NCBI GenBank assembly: GCA_009733575.1
Contig: ML769422.1
Coordinates: 262,319 to 326,318 of the forward strand
Direction of reading: 5' to 3'
DNA: 64,000 bases
Source of the DNA: Gymnopus androsaceus JB14
Taxonomy: Eukaryota > Basidiomycota > Agaricomycetes > Agaricales > Omphalotaceae
The translations under genes were made by a program, and so were the position numbers. The notes below the pieces were generated by a model. That model was not told the origin of the DNA, did no database searches, and saw only the letters and a list, made by a program, of their open reading frames with translations. This document shows positions 24,579 to 36,811 of the stretch, one piece after another (position 1 is the stretch's first letter; each line of letters starts with the position of its first letter).

Positions 24579-24942
24579 GTACTGTACTCTTCCGACCAAG
24601 TGTTCACAGGGTGTGACCTGCCCTGTTCAGAATTCTAAGTGTTCACAGATTGCAGTGACCTGTGACTGAGTTGTGAACTGTTCACTGGGAATGATTCTAG
24701 TGGATTATCTGTATGTATTTACAATATGATCTTCCTGTTACCTTATTTGAAACTATTTCTGGCTTGTTGATATGTAGATTGAGGAAATTTGAATTTTTAA
24801 AGTATTTTTCAACTTTGTGAGAAATATATTTTATTTTGGTTGTCACAGTGTTCACAACCCAAGTGATCGTGACACCTGCTGTGAACTGTTCATTTGGGCG
24901 ACGTGATGCGTGACTGAACACTTGGTCGGAAGAGTACAGTAC
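24579..24942. mobile_element. MITE-like element with 28-bp perfect inverted ends
   Basis: The left end at 24579-24606 begins GTACTGTACTCTTCCGACCA and its exact reverse complement occupies 24915-24942. The 364-bp element has no coding frame. Inside each end are further GTTCACA/TGTGAAC motifs, giving nested inverted structure. I could not fix a clear target-site duplication because the ends are themselves GTAC-rich. Superfamily unassigned. Confidence 0.75.
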
Positions 24943-26208
24943 TACTCAGTACGCATGCATTCATCAATTGTGTTCATAATATAACCAAAGGACGCCGCAG
25001 CAATTATGAGCGAACAGCGAATAAAGTCAAGACTCGTAGAGGAGAAAAAAGTGAGAGCGATTATTGATACTATGGGTGTAAGCAAAGTGCTTCAATTTGA
25101 CCTCTAGTATAGTCTCCGAGTCCCCTAGGCAGACTCGAATATACACTGGCGATCCATTGGATGTATGTATATAGACCTCTAGTAAGTCTGAAGCCCCAAC
25201 GTCTCAGGTCGTTCACCACCCAGTGTTTTGCTCACTTGGATACAGCGATAAGGATTGCACAGGCGATAGTGACTTTGGCCCTGTTAAAATAATATAACGC
25301 TGGTGTCTTGTTAGCCTTCTCATCAGCCATGAATCAGGTATCTTCGTATATCCAATCCGGGAAGACTTTGAGCGGAGCAAATCTGAGAAAAGCCACCTAA
25401 ATTTATATTCATGAAAAAGAAGTATCATAGTGGCAAACATACAACACTGATGAAAGCCTGTCTGTCAGCAATTTCAGTAGGAAGATTAAGTACTGCGCAG
25501 ATGAGGTCAAGATGAATTCCTGCGGCATGTGGCAATGGCATGTGCTGCAGACACAAAGCAGCATGCGTTACAGTGATTTGACAGTGATGAGGAAGAAGTA
25601 ACATGGTATTCACCTAGTCAAAAGTTGGATGATCATGAGCGATAGTGATACAATTTCTGGAGGTTTCATGCTGATACCGATGATAAGTAGTGTGGTAGGA
25701 GCAATCTCAAGTTTTTTTGTTGGCAAAATTCTGGATACCAAGCTCGTATCGTGATCGCTGGGATGCGTATATATGGAGCACATTCACTAGAAATTAAATA
25801 CGCAAATGGCTCAAATAGTATGTTTTGGGGATTTAAGCATAATCAAGACATACATATTTAGTATCAAAGGCTTTGAAATGGCAAAAAAAAAACATGTCCT
25901 AACGCGTCCTGAACGTGAACAAACAAAATTAAGCGACAGCGCTTCGCTGCTGTCTGATTTCGGCGGGATTTCGGCATAATCATGTGCCAATGTTAAACCA
26001 TATAAATAAGCGGCGTTCCAGGCGTTCCAGGCACTAGAATTATCGCCGCTAAGGTCATGCGCACCCAAAGTGTCTGTCAACCAAAGTGTCTGACAGGTGT
26101 CTGATTGTAGCCTCATGGACAGCTCCCAGCTTAACCACGTAGCATTTGTTCCTTGCTTTCCTCCCACTTCTAGGCCAGCGAAGCAATATAGCAAAGCTCT
26201 TCACAGCA
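24943..26208. other. Intergenic region between the MITE and the NLR gene
   Basis: About 1.27 kb with only short open frames and no recognised domain. A small duplicated GGCGTTCCA motif occurs near 26010-26030 and a repeated CAAAGTGTCTG near 26065-26095. The right end should contain the promoter of the NLR gene. Confidence 0.4.
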
Positions 26209-29200
26209 ATGTCCACTTACACCTTGCAAAGTGTGTATTCAATACTCACATCCATAGCAATAGTGGTTCATATACTTCTTGTTTTTTTTCAGTTTGTAAA
26301 GCTCTCAATTTAGGCCTTACAGAAAATCGGAAAAAAGCACCAGACACATTTGTCAAGATAATCATTGGAGATAAATCATACAAAACACCTGTTATCAAGA
26401 ACTCTCAGAATCCGGTTTGGGATTGCCTTCTGTCTTTGTATGTGATCATTTAGAAGTATCTATTGATTGCACAATTGATGTTGTTTTTTTCTGACAGTAT
26501 TCTGGATGACTCAAAAACAGATGATTCAACTTCCCTCATATTTGAAGTCATGTCCAAATTTTTCCTACAGGAAAAAGTTATGTGCATGGTCACTATTCTG
26601 TTTTCTGACTTGAAGGAGAAGGTTTCTGAACCTCAGCCTGGTCTGTACTTGATACCCTCACATTGAAAGCAAACAATTATTTATTCCCAAACAGTTATTC
26701 TCAATCTCAAGAACAAACACAATGAATTGCTCCCAGATTGCTTCCTTCATATTAGCATTACTCAACAATCTAGCCATGATGCTGCATCATCAGCTATCAG
26801 TGAGATAAAGCCTGGTATTGGGAAACTGACAAAGCATGAAGACATTGCAAAGACTGGAGGATTTATTGTTAAAGCGGTCAATGATCATTCAAAGGACATT
26901 GCAGGTACTTTGGGTTCAATTGCGACCAAGTTGAATGCTTTGGCCAACATAATTGATAAAGCTGCAGAAGTGAGTGTCAGATATACTACAGTGAATGAAC
27001 CAGTTTGCACTAATTGTTTTTGTCTTTCAGGTCCATCCCTATGTGAACATAGCTTGGAAAATAGTTTCATCAGTCCAAAAAGTAATACTAAGACTCATTC
27101 TTCCAAGGAAAGAATACTAAACTGTTCCCAATGATTTCTAGGCAGTTTCTGCTCAGGTAGAGAGAGATCATGATATTCAAGAGTTGGCTGAAACCATTGA
27201 GACTTTTTTTGGATTTGTTGATTCTCTTCCTGATAACAGGAATAGAATCATGGAATTGGAAAAGGTCATAAAGACTGTCATACAGCAAACCTTGGAATGC
27301 ATGCTGTTCATCCAGGAATATTGTAAATGTGGATTTGGAGGTAAGAATCAGTATAGTAAGAATTTCATCAGACTTTGATTCCATATCTAGAGAGACTTAT
27401 GAAGCAGACCTTTTCCAGTACAGGAACTCAGGTTAAGCAATTCCAGGAAAAATTCAAGAAGCTTCAGGAGAGTTTTACAACTGGAACTGTATCCAATATA
27501 GCTATTGTTTCCTTCCGGATTTCTGAGAAGCTTGATAAGTTAGGTATGACATGAATATTTTTTATTACTGTTTTTGCTTCTTGAACTGAAGCTTTGGTAG
27601 ACCTACGCACACAGCTCAATCCAATTCCTGGAAGTGACCGGGACTTACACAAGTCATGCCTACCTGGAACATGCCAGAAGATACTACAATTGATTGGGCA
27701 ATGGGCTTATTCACCAAGTTCTGAGCAATCAAAGCAGAATATTCTCTGGCTTTGTGCTCAGGCTGGGTTTGGAAAAAGCACACTTGCAAATACTATTGCT
27801 CACCAATGTTCTGCACTTCATCGCCTTGTGATATACCACTGCTTTGAGCGTGGTAAGGACAGTGACCTTAAATCCTTCATAAGGACCATTGCCTATCGGC
27901 TGAGCACTTTTTGTCCTCAATTTGGGACCACCCTTGCAAATATCCTGGAGAAAAATTCAAGTGTATTTGATTTGTCCCTTGATGAGCACTTCAGTACTCT
28001 GGTGCTAGATCCTCTCCTGCAAATCAAGGACTTCACATCTGAAGAGGGTCCTGTGTTAATTGTGTTAGATGCTCTGGATGAGTGTCAGTCTGCACAAGAA
28101 CTGGCACAACTTTTAGGGAGTAGTTTCAAGCAACTACCATTCTTTGTTCGGATTTTAATCACAAGCCGCCCAGAGCTTAACATCAAGGAGCATCTGGAGG
28201 GAAAACCCCACATTTACATGCCAGATCTTGAGGAAATATCTGATTCTGATGACATTACTACATATCTTAGGCATGAGTTTGATAGAATTCGGACAAGACC
28301 ACAATATGAGTATTTGAATTTGGATCATGATTGGCCAGGATCTGAAACAATCACTGCACTCTCCAAACAGTCCTCAGGACTTTTTATATGGTGCTCCACA
28401 GTTCATCAAATTCATATGTCGGACTATTGCTATTAAGAAAAATCTTGCTATAGTTCTTGACAGGACAAAAGCTAACACTGATCATTTATCAAACTTGTTC
28501 ACATTATATGAGGTTGCACTTCAAGAGTCTGGGGGAATAAATTGGACAGATGAAGGATTTAGTCAGAATTTTCAAAGGATTCTTGCTATAGTAATTCTTG
28601 CCAGAGAGCCTTTTACAATGGATTCCATTGCAAGGTTCCTTGAAATTGAATTTCAATCAATAGAGGAAGTAAAAGGGGAAGTAAAAGGGACTTTGCAACA
28701 TTTTGGTGCTCTTCTAGACTATGAAGATAACAAGCCAGTTCGCATTCTTCATCAAACTTTTGCAGATTATTTGCTAGATGAAAAAACTAGCAAGCATCCT
28801 TGGGGCATTCAGAAGAAATCAGGCCATCAATATCTCAGTAAGAGATGCCTCCAAGTCATGAATACTGAGCTGAAATTCAACATCAGCCAGTTTCCCTCCT
28901 CACATAAATTCAATCATGAAGTCAAAGATTTTATTCAGAATAAAATTGCAAAGCACTTGCTTTATTCATGTTGCGAATACATATTCCATGCAAAAGATGC
29001 AAATGCAAGGGGGAATACAGATGTTCAGGAGCTGATAGAACAATTTCTCAAGAACAAATTTTTATTTTGGCTTGAGGTTCTTAGTGTTTCAGGCTGCTTT
29101 CACATGGCTAGATCTTCTCTAAGTTCTCTTCAAGATCTAATGACATTGATAAAGGTATGTGAAGAATATACATGAGAAGAGCAAGTTTGATTGAATGTGA

Positions 29201-31576
29201 AAGTTCCAGTGGACAGCCATTTCAAAGCTTGTGGAAGATGCAATCCACTTTGTGACAGCTTTTGAACTTCCAATATCAGAAAGTGCACCTCATATATATT
29301 TATCTGCTTTGACAGCTGCACCCAATCAATCGTTGATAGCTCAGGAATTTTCCAATCAATACTCCAGAACTATTGAAATTGTTGAAGGTAGAAGCAAAAA
29401 GTGGTCTGCAGCACTAAATGTGTTCCAGGTCAACAGGTTTGTAACATCAGTTGTATTTTCTCCTGATGGACATAAGATTGTGTCAGGGTCTGTTGACAAA
29501 ACCATCAGAATATGGGATAGTAACACTGGGAAGCAGCTGGGAAATCCACTGGAGGGTCATGATGACAGGGTGTACTCAGTGGCCTTTTCTCATGATGGAC
29601 AGAAGATTGTGTCAGGGTCTTATGACAAAACCATCAGAGTATGGGATAGTAACACTGGGAAGCAGCTGGGAGATCCACTGGAAGGTCATGCTGCAGGGGT
29701 GTTCTCAGTGGCCCTTTCTCCTGATGGACAGAAGATTGTGTCAGGGTCTGTAGACAAAACCATCAGAATATGGGATAGTAACACTGGGAAGCAGCTGGGA
29801 GATCCACTGGAGGGTCATGATGACTCAGTGAGCTCAGTGGCCTTTTCTCCTGATGGACAGAAGATTGTGTCAGGGTCTGTAGACAAAACCATCAGAATAT
29901 GGGATAGTAACACTGGGAAGCAGCTGGGACATCCACTGGAGGGTCACGATGACTCAGTGAGCTCAGTGGCCTTTTCTCCTGATGGACATAAGATTGTGTC
30001 AGGGTCTGGAGACAAGACCATCAGAATATGGGATAGTTACACTGGGAAGCAGCTGGGAGATCCACTGAAGGGTCATGAATACTGGGTGGACTCAGTGGCC
30101 TTTTCCCATGATGAACAGAAGATTGTGTCAGGGTCTTATGACAAAACCATCAGAGTATGGGATAGTAACACTGGGAAGCAGCTGGGAGTTCCACTGGAGG
30201 GTCATGCTGCAAAGGTGAACTCAGTAGCCTTTTCTCCTGATAGACAGAAGATTGTGTCAGGGTCTTTTGACAAAACCATCAGAATATGGGATAGTAACAC
30301 TGGGAAGCAGCTGGGAGCTCCACTGGAGGGTCATGATCAGTGGGTGAGCTCAGTGGCCTTTTCTCCTGATGGACAGAGGATTGTGTCAGGGTCTTTTGAC
30401 AAAACCATCAGAATATGGGATAGCAACACTGGGAGGCAGCTGGGAGATACACTGGAGGGTCCTGCTGACTGGGTGACCTCAGTGGCCTTTTCTCCTGATA
30501 GACAGAAGATTGTGTCAGGGTCTGGAGACAATACCATCAGAATATGGGATAGCAACACTGGGAAGCAGCTGGGAGATACACTGGAGGGTCCTGATAAGTG
30601 GGTGACCTCAGTGGCCTTTTCTCCTAATGGACAGAAGATTTCAGGGTCTGGAGACAAGACCATCATAATATGGGATAGTAACACTGGGAAGCAGCTGGGA
30701 GATCCACTGGAAGGTCATGCTGCAGAGGTGAACTCAGTGGCCTTTTCTCATGATGGACAGAAGGTTGTGTCAGGGTCTGATGACAAAACCATCAGAATAT
30801 GGGATAGTAACACTGGGAAGCAGCTGGGAGATCCACTGGAGGGTCATGATAAGTGGGTGACCTCAGTGGCCTTTTCTCCTGATGGACAGAAGATTGTGTC
30901 AGGGTCTGAAGACAAAACCATCAGAATATGGAATAGTAACACTGGGAAGCAGCTGGGAGTTCCACTGGAGGGTCATGATCACTGGGTGAACTCAGTAGCC
31001 TTTTCTCCTGATGGACAGAATATTGTGTCAGGGTCTTTTGACAAAACCATCAGAATATGGGATAGTAACACTGGGAAGCAGCTGGGAAATCCACTAGAGG
31101 GTCATGATGACAGGGTGTACTCAGTGGCCTTTTCTCATGATGGACAGAAGATTGTGTCAGGGTCTGATGACAAAACCATCAGAATATGGGATAGTAACAC
31201 TGGGAAGCAGCTGGGAACTCCACTAGAGGGTCATGATGACAGGGTGTACTCAGTGGCCTTTTCTCATGATGGACAGAAGATTGTGTCAGGATCTTATGAC
31301 AAAACCATCAGAATATGGGATAGTAAAACTGAGATATCAGTATCTCCAGGTAGCCCACATATTTTCCCCCCTATTCCCATGCCTCGCCGAAAAAATGGCT
31401 GGATTATTGGCAGTCATGATGAGTTATTATACTGGCTACCACCAGATAATCATCCTGGTCTTTACCACAGCTCAACACCTAATATCCTTGTCATTTCCAA
31501 ACAAAGAACTTGTGTTTCTCTAGAAAATTTTGTGCATGGTGATCATTGGGCTGAGTGCTATCTGGGCACTCAGTGA
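26209..31576 (+). CDS. C2-NACHT-WD40 STAND receptor (NLR-like), one frame break
   Basis: Signal-transducing NTPase of the type used by fungi in non-self recognition. The start MSTYTLQ sits on a tiny first exon spliced to ICKALNLGL. A C2-like domain (FVKIIIGD, KTPVIKNSQNPVWD) comes first, then a helical linker. The NACHT NTPase follows, with P-loop AGFGKSTLA near 27760-27790, Walker B VLIVLDALDEC at about 28051-28086 and ILITSRPEL. A helical region leads to 15 WD40 repeats from about 29430 to 31335, each 43 residues (129 bp) and nearly identical. Seven or more introns splice in frame up to the NACHT. At about 28385-28393 (GLFI/YGAPQ) the frame shifts, most simply by loss of one AT from an ATATAT run. 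As drawn, the receptor would be cut before the WD part. Either a recent mutation or an assembly error explains this. Confidence 0.85.
29430..31335 (+). repeat. Tandem array of 15 near-identical 129-bp WD40 units
   Basis: Period 129 bp, one 43-residue WD repeat per unit, with a common core IRIWDSNTGKQLG. Units differ mainly at two spots: the three residues after the GH (DDR, AAG, DDS, EYW, AAK, DQW, ADW, DKW, AAE, DHW) and the residue between SGS and DKT (V, Y, G, F, D, E). Unit 10 lacks two residues (QKISGS). Fifteen units would make two seven-bladed propellers plus one extra blade. Confidence 0.95.
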
Positions 31577-32599
31577 GCCAGTATTGTACTCATTTATCTT
31601 CCTGTAATATTGTAAGTATTGTTTTCCACAATGAAATTGATCTTTCGGTCACAAATTTCTCTAGTGTTGGATTTGATTTTGCCGAGTACCGTTGCTCGCC
31701 ACGGCTTCCAATTGGAAATCAGTATTTACTGTATATATGCCTGTTTAGTATGTCGATCCCCCATCCGTTTGCCTCCCGACTCCCACTATGAGGCTCAAAC
31801 GGAATATATTGTTTGACTCTGCTCTTCTCAAGTGATGCCGTACCTGTGTATCTCAACATCTAGTAGTAATTCTTTTGTCATTTTCCTTTTACTTCTTTCT
31901 TCCTTTCTTTTTTCTGATCATCAGTAAAACTGGCACCATGTAAAGGCCGTAATATCACAGCCTTTATGCACCATCATATGCCATGGGACCCGTATAAAGA
32001 AAGATGGGACTGCATATTTTTATCAACCATTTATACATCATTTATACCTCCCAATGCAATGTATGGCACACTCCTCCATACCCTCACATACACATACATA
32101 TTTACCTCGTATCTTTATACTAGTTTATACATGCTCAACATTGCTTTTCAGCCAGTTTATTTGACCATACATCAATTTTATTGAGCAATACTACTACTAC
32201 ATCATGTTACAAACACTTTATCTTATCTCATGCCACATCGACTATTACTTATCTGTTTCTTCTATTTGTCTTTGTATATCTTGGCAATTACTTAAGCGCG
32301 TGCTCATTTAGGCACGTGGCTGCATTGTTTACTCATGTTTCATTCTTTATAGTTCATCGGACACATGTAAGATCTTGTATGATTATTTGATCCTTGATCA
32401 TAGGTCTTGATCATCTGATCATCCTTCGATCACTTTGATCACACCTCATGCTAGGATGCTGCATTCGGTGCTGGATACACATGTACAATCACTTATTACT
32501 TACAGACATCTGATACTGTTGTACTTCATAGTTTCATGCATTGTACAGTATGTACAGGCATAGGGTTCTGGGTCTAGGGCTTGTACACTAGTATATATA
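31577..32599. other. Intergenic, 3' of the NLR gene
   Basis: AT-rich, low-complexity pyrimidine stretches (about 31870-31920) and a GATCA-rich patch (about 32385-32445: TTGATCATAGG, TGATCATCTGATCATC). No gene recognised. The GATC patch may be a simple repeat. Confidence 0.4.
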
Positions 32600-32820
32600 C
32601 AGTGATGGCAACTATTGATGCACACCCCCAAATCGGGAAGGGTGTTCTGCTCAAAAAGAATCATGATTTTTGAGTATAGGAGTACTACATGATGCTTAAT
32701 AGATGTCATTTTCATGCGAGGAAGTCCAATGGGCTTTTTTTTGATGAGACATGGGGGTTCAAAGCGCTTAAGCACCTGTTGGTCCAAATTGGGGGTGTGC
32801 ATCAATAGTTGCCGTCACTG
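32600..32820. mobile_element. Small Tc1/mariner-like MITE (221 bp)
   Basis: Ends are CAGTGAYGGCAACTATTGAT and continue to about 34 bp with one or two mismatches. A TA dinucleotide flanks each side (32598-32599 and 32821-32822), the duplication made by Tc1/mariner transposases. The interior has no coding potential. Confidence 0.75.
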
Positions 32821-32822
32821 TA

Positions 32823-33557
32823 GTAGTTGTAGCTGTAGCATATTCCTTAGCTTCAATCTCATCAATACCTCCTAGTCCTCAATCCATTCTTGTTCTCTTT
32901 TCCTCATTGTTCTTGTCTTTGCCTAAGTCAGAAGCTGTGACGCCTGGTACCTCGTGTTGTGAGGAACTAGTTGCTGACACATCATATTCACTGCTACTAG
33001 TCATGCACAAGCCAAATCAACTACATATTTTGACAGCTCCAAGATCAGCTCAACGGAATGGCACAGTCTTTCAGTGGAATATAGCAAGAGAGGGAAGAGT
33101 AGCATTCAAAAGATAAGGAAGAGTGGTGAGCTTCACTGTAGAACTAAGAGTGGATGTCAATTGTCAGTGATAAATACCATTCTAAACAAGACAAGAATGT
33201 ACTGTAACATTTTGATCGAGAGTTCAGTCATGCATCATCCTCAAAAAAATCTGAATGCAGTTTTAATTTTTTCTCAATTTTTCAGATTTCTTTTGTATTT
33301 TTTTTTGGTCAAAAATTTCAGAATTAATGAACTCTTGATCAAAATGGTACAGTACCAGCACAGTGTATGGGTGCAGGGGCAATGGTGCACTTGTGGCTGT
33401 GGTAGGGCACGAGACATACTAAATGGCTACCAGCAAGCAAAAGAGGAGCCAAAATGTTTACCACTCAATGATACAAAGAATAAACTATACAGAAGTGAAT
33501 AATAACCTCTGAGTGAGATTTTTAAATACTCACCAACAAACAAAGAAACAATCAGCC
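32823..33557. other. Intergenic between two MITEs
   Basis: An open frame of about 140 codons (33074-33502) lacks any recognised motif and has no clear promoter. A T-rich stretch with CAAAAATTTCAGAATT and AATTTTTCAGATTT forms a small imperfect palindrome near 33258-33325. Confidence 0.35.
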
Positions 33558-34606
33558 ATGGATCATTCTATTTGACAACCCCATTGCTTGACAACAACCC
33601 CCCTTAACGGACAACCCTCTGGAAGTGCTATTCAGCAACCCTGTCACATATTTTGAAGTGTGACTTTGCTTTTGTTTTTTCAAATATTTATGTCCTTGCT
33701 TAATTTTGAAAAGTGACAATTACTACTGCCTATTCACATTCTGCCACTACTAAGTATTGTGGTACTAGATGGCATTGGGTGCCTGAGCCTTACATTTCAA
33801 GTCCTTTCATGGTCATGTATCATTTTGAGTAGAGTTCACCCATAGTGATGCATTATAGCTTGGACCTGCCAGTAAACTGCTTCAGATTAGACAACCAAAA
33901 CTGGAATTTCATTGGTTCACTGGGCCTGACAATATATTGGGATCATAGAAATTGTGAAATTCACATCCTGCTTCATGTGTAATGTCAACTCCCACCCAAG
34001 ACAACATGGCATACTGTATTGTTTTGAATTTAGGTTCAGTAATGTGTAATGTGGGGTACTGAACTGGAGTAATTTCTATCTTCTTAATGCATAATATTGG
34101 TGAACACTCATTTTTGGGTTTTTATAGGTCTAATTTGGTGGCCAGTGTAGACTGGCCACTATAAATTGAACTGAGTTTAAGTTCATGATGCCACCTGGTG
34201 GGCTGAACTCTGAACTGAATTAGGAATAGGTCAAAGGTGTAATGTGTAACACTTAGTGAACTTAAATTTGAAACTATACAATACTTACTTATAGGGTTCT
34301 AACTTCAAAATTTGCCTTACCGGACCACTAAGTAATAGTACTCAACCCCCTGCCAGAATGTACTCCTCTGATATACTTAATCTACTGTTTGGGCACTTAC
34401 AAAGCTGCTGCCCTCACTGCTTGTGGTCATTTCCCCCTCTTCATTCTGAAGGAAATCAACAAGTCACAACAGCAGATTTTATGAAATACTCCATTTTTAC
34501 TTATTTGGCATATTTGTGATCTGTGACCATTTGTGACAACAACTAGGTTGCTAAATAAGCAAAGGGTTGTTTCATGGCAAGGGGGTTGTCAAATAGAATA
34601 ATCCAT
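33558..34606. mobile_element. Non-autonomous TIR element, about 1.05 kb
   Basis: The left end ATGGATCATTCTATTTGACA and the inverse of the right end (ATGGATTATTCTATTTGACA) match over 25 bases with one difference, then share CAACCCC-rich subterminal sequence. No transposase is inside. The target-site duplication is unclear. It lies directly upstream of the RecQ-like remnant and may have removed or displaced its first exons. Confidence 0.6.
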
Positions 34607-34715
34607 CAGGCATGGACTTCATTAGCACACCTGAACATAAAGAATACATGGAAACAGAATCATTAGAAGGCAGATAAAATAAATTAGCACCAATATCATT
34701 AATTCCATCATAAAA

Positions 34716-36811
34716 TTGCATGTGCATTCTTGGTCTGAAGGTCTTTGGCCATTTCAGCTCATATGTATTCCTAAAATCCTCAATTGTGAGGATCTGTTTG
34801 CTATAGAGAAGACTGGAGGTGGAAAAGCAGCATTGTTTGGGATTCCGATTCTGGTACACCATGAAATCAGTGGAAATCCAACCCTATATCCAAAGTTCTT
34901 GGTTTGTATATGGGAGAAGGCAGTTGGGATTGTGATTATGCCAACAAAGGGACTTGCAAATGATATAGTGCGTATATTGATATACTCTGTGAATTCTCTC
35001 TCACTTATTCATTTCTTCTAGGTTAAACAGCTTCAAATACAGCTTGGTATCAAAGGCTTTGCCTATACACATGAAAATCTTACTGTCCAGCAAAAATCTA
35101 GTGTCAACATTGTGAAGGAAATCTCCTCATGCTGCTATTCAGTCATCTGCGTTGACCCCAAACACTTGCAAGAACAAGAATGGTACCTCATTGCCAATTC
35201 TCCATCCTTCCATGACAATGTAATCTTTGCCTGCACTGAAGAAGGTCATGTTATTAATGAGTGGGGTCTTTCATTCTGCCCACTGTTCCATCACATTGGA
35301 ATGTTCTTTTGTGGCCGGCTACCATCCCACATCTCAGTCTTCTCTCTCATGGCAACTATGCAGCCTGGAGAGCCACTTCATTCGGTTTGTAATAGTCTTG
35401 GCTTTGCAGGATCGCAATTCCACCTGATTTGTCAATACAACAAGCGCACAAACCACAAAATCATTGTGCAGCCATTGACTTCTGCCATTGGAGGGAGTGA
35501 ATTTCCTCAGCTTATCATATATCTGAATCAATGTCAAAAGACTATCATTCACATTCACACAATCAATCTTGGCTACAGGATCTTCCTATATCTCTTCAAG
35601 CACTCTCCAAAAGACTCCCATTGTCTTTGCCACTTTTGAATGTACAATTCACTTGTATCTGATGAATATAACAAAAAGACAATTGATCTCCTTGACTCTG
35701 ACCCTTTCTGTCAAGCTGCCATTGCAACGAAAGCACTTTCTCTTGGTGTCCATGCGAAATCAGTCATGGACAGTGTGTCTGTGGGAGGCTCGGATACTCA
35801 GGATGAATCGGAGCAGAGTGGTGGTTGTGCAGGAAGGGATGAGTCTGTACTTGCTCGGAGGATCATCTTGGCAACTGCGACCAAGCTTTCAAAGGCAAAT
35901 AAGATTGCCAAATGTGTGTGCTACTTCTTTCTATCTCCACAGCTGCCACTTATTCAGGTATAGCCACTGGCGAAGTATTGGTTTCTGCAATTGCAAGACT
36001 GAAGCCCTCCGAACTACTCTTGTCCAAGTCCAAGTCCAAGAAGACTCAACCCCTTGATCCCACAAAAGTTGTTTATTATGTGGAGACATTCTGTTGTGTC
36101 GCATGCGGGAATTGGATCTATGCTAATCCTCCAGCCAAAATCTCTCAGCTGGACTGTATACAGGCTGAACGTTGTGCACCTTGTGACCTTTGCTGCTCAT
36201 GCTACTGCATCCCGGATGATCCTTGTCAATTCCCTCCTTACACTGATGAGACAGTTCTACCACTATTACTTCTTCCTCCTGCCACAGCAAAACGGAAATC
36301 TAGGAAGAATCTGAAGGCCGATGATATGTGGAAGAAGGAAATAGTTGTGGTAAAAGAAGCTCTGTGCGTGTATGAAAATAACTTATATCTAGAGGAATGC
36401 TTTCACAGTCCTCATCGTAACCAACCTTGTTCTATGTACTTTCCAAAGGTCATCTCGGATTGTCTCGCAATGGATCTCTTAAAGATCACATCTCCTGAAC
36501 AACTCAAAACCATTCTCAAATCATTTTCCTGGCCCTTTGTCATCTTGCAGGGACTCGCACTGTTCATGCTCCTTCAATTGCTTCAGACTGATGTTAGATT
36601 ATCTCGCTGCAAGACTGCAGCTAAAAAGTTGAAGAAAACCACTACTCTCTCATCTGATGAATTCTCCAAAATCAAACCTCTCTCTCTTCCCCCTGTAGTC
36701 CCATCCAAGCGTACTAGAGATACAAGGAAGACTGCAAGCACAGCTGTCATTTCAGAATCTGAATCACTCCAGATCTCTGACTCAGAGTCTCTTTCTCGTC
36801 CTACCAAATGA
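34716..36811 (+). pseudogene. RecQ-like (Sgs1-type) helicase remnant
   Basis: Belongs to the multicopy agaric RecQ-like helicases. The first recognisable part, WPFQLICIPKILN, has no ATG, so the 5' end is missing. The Walker A region reads TGGGKAAL and lacks the Ser/Thr after Lys. Motif II reads CTEEGHVINEW in place of a DEAH box, and motif III reads LMATMQPG. After a normal intron (about 34968-35022) comes the RecA-2 part, split by an in-frame TGA at 35637-35639 just before MYNSLVSDEYNKKTIDLL. CAGRDES corresponds to motif VI but reads GGCAGR instead of GGRAGR. Another intron near 35914-35958 leads to a Cys-rich tail (CCVACGNW, CAPCDLCCSC). Lost ATPase motifs plus the stop indicate a dead gene. 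It is tail-to-tail with the DUF6589 gene, about 320 bp apart. Confidence 0.8.

Noticed and set aside
30337..30684. Open frame of 115 codons on the minus strand within the WD repeats
   Set aside because: Shadow of the repeated coding sequence on the other strand, produced by the 129-bp period.
29430..31335. Possible CRISPR-like or satellite array
   Set aside because: The 129-bp period is a multiple of three and stays in frame as WD40 repeats.
33074..33502. Open frame of about 140 codons
   Set aside because: No recognised motif, AT-rich low-complexity translation, lies between two mobile elements.
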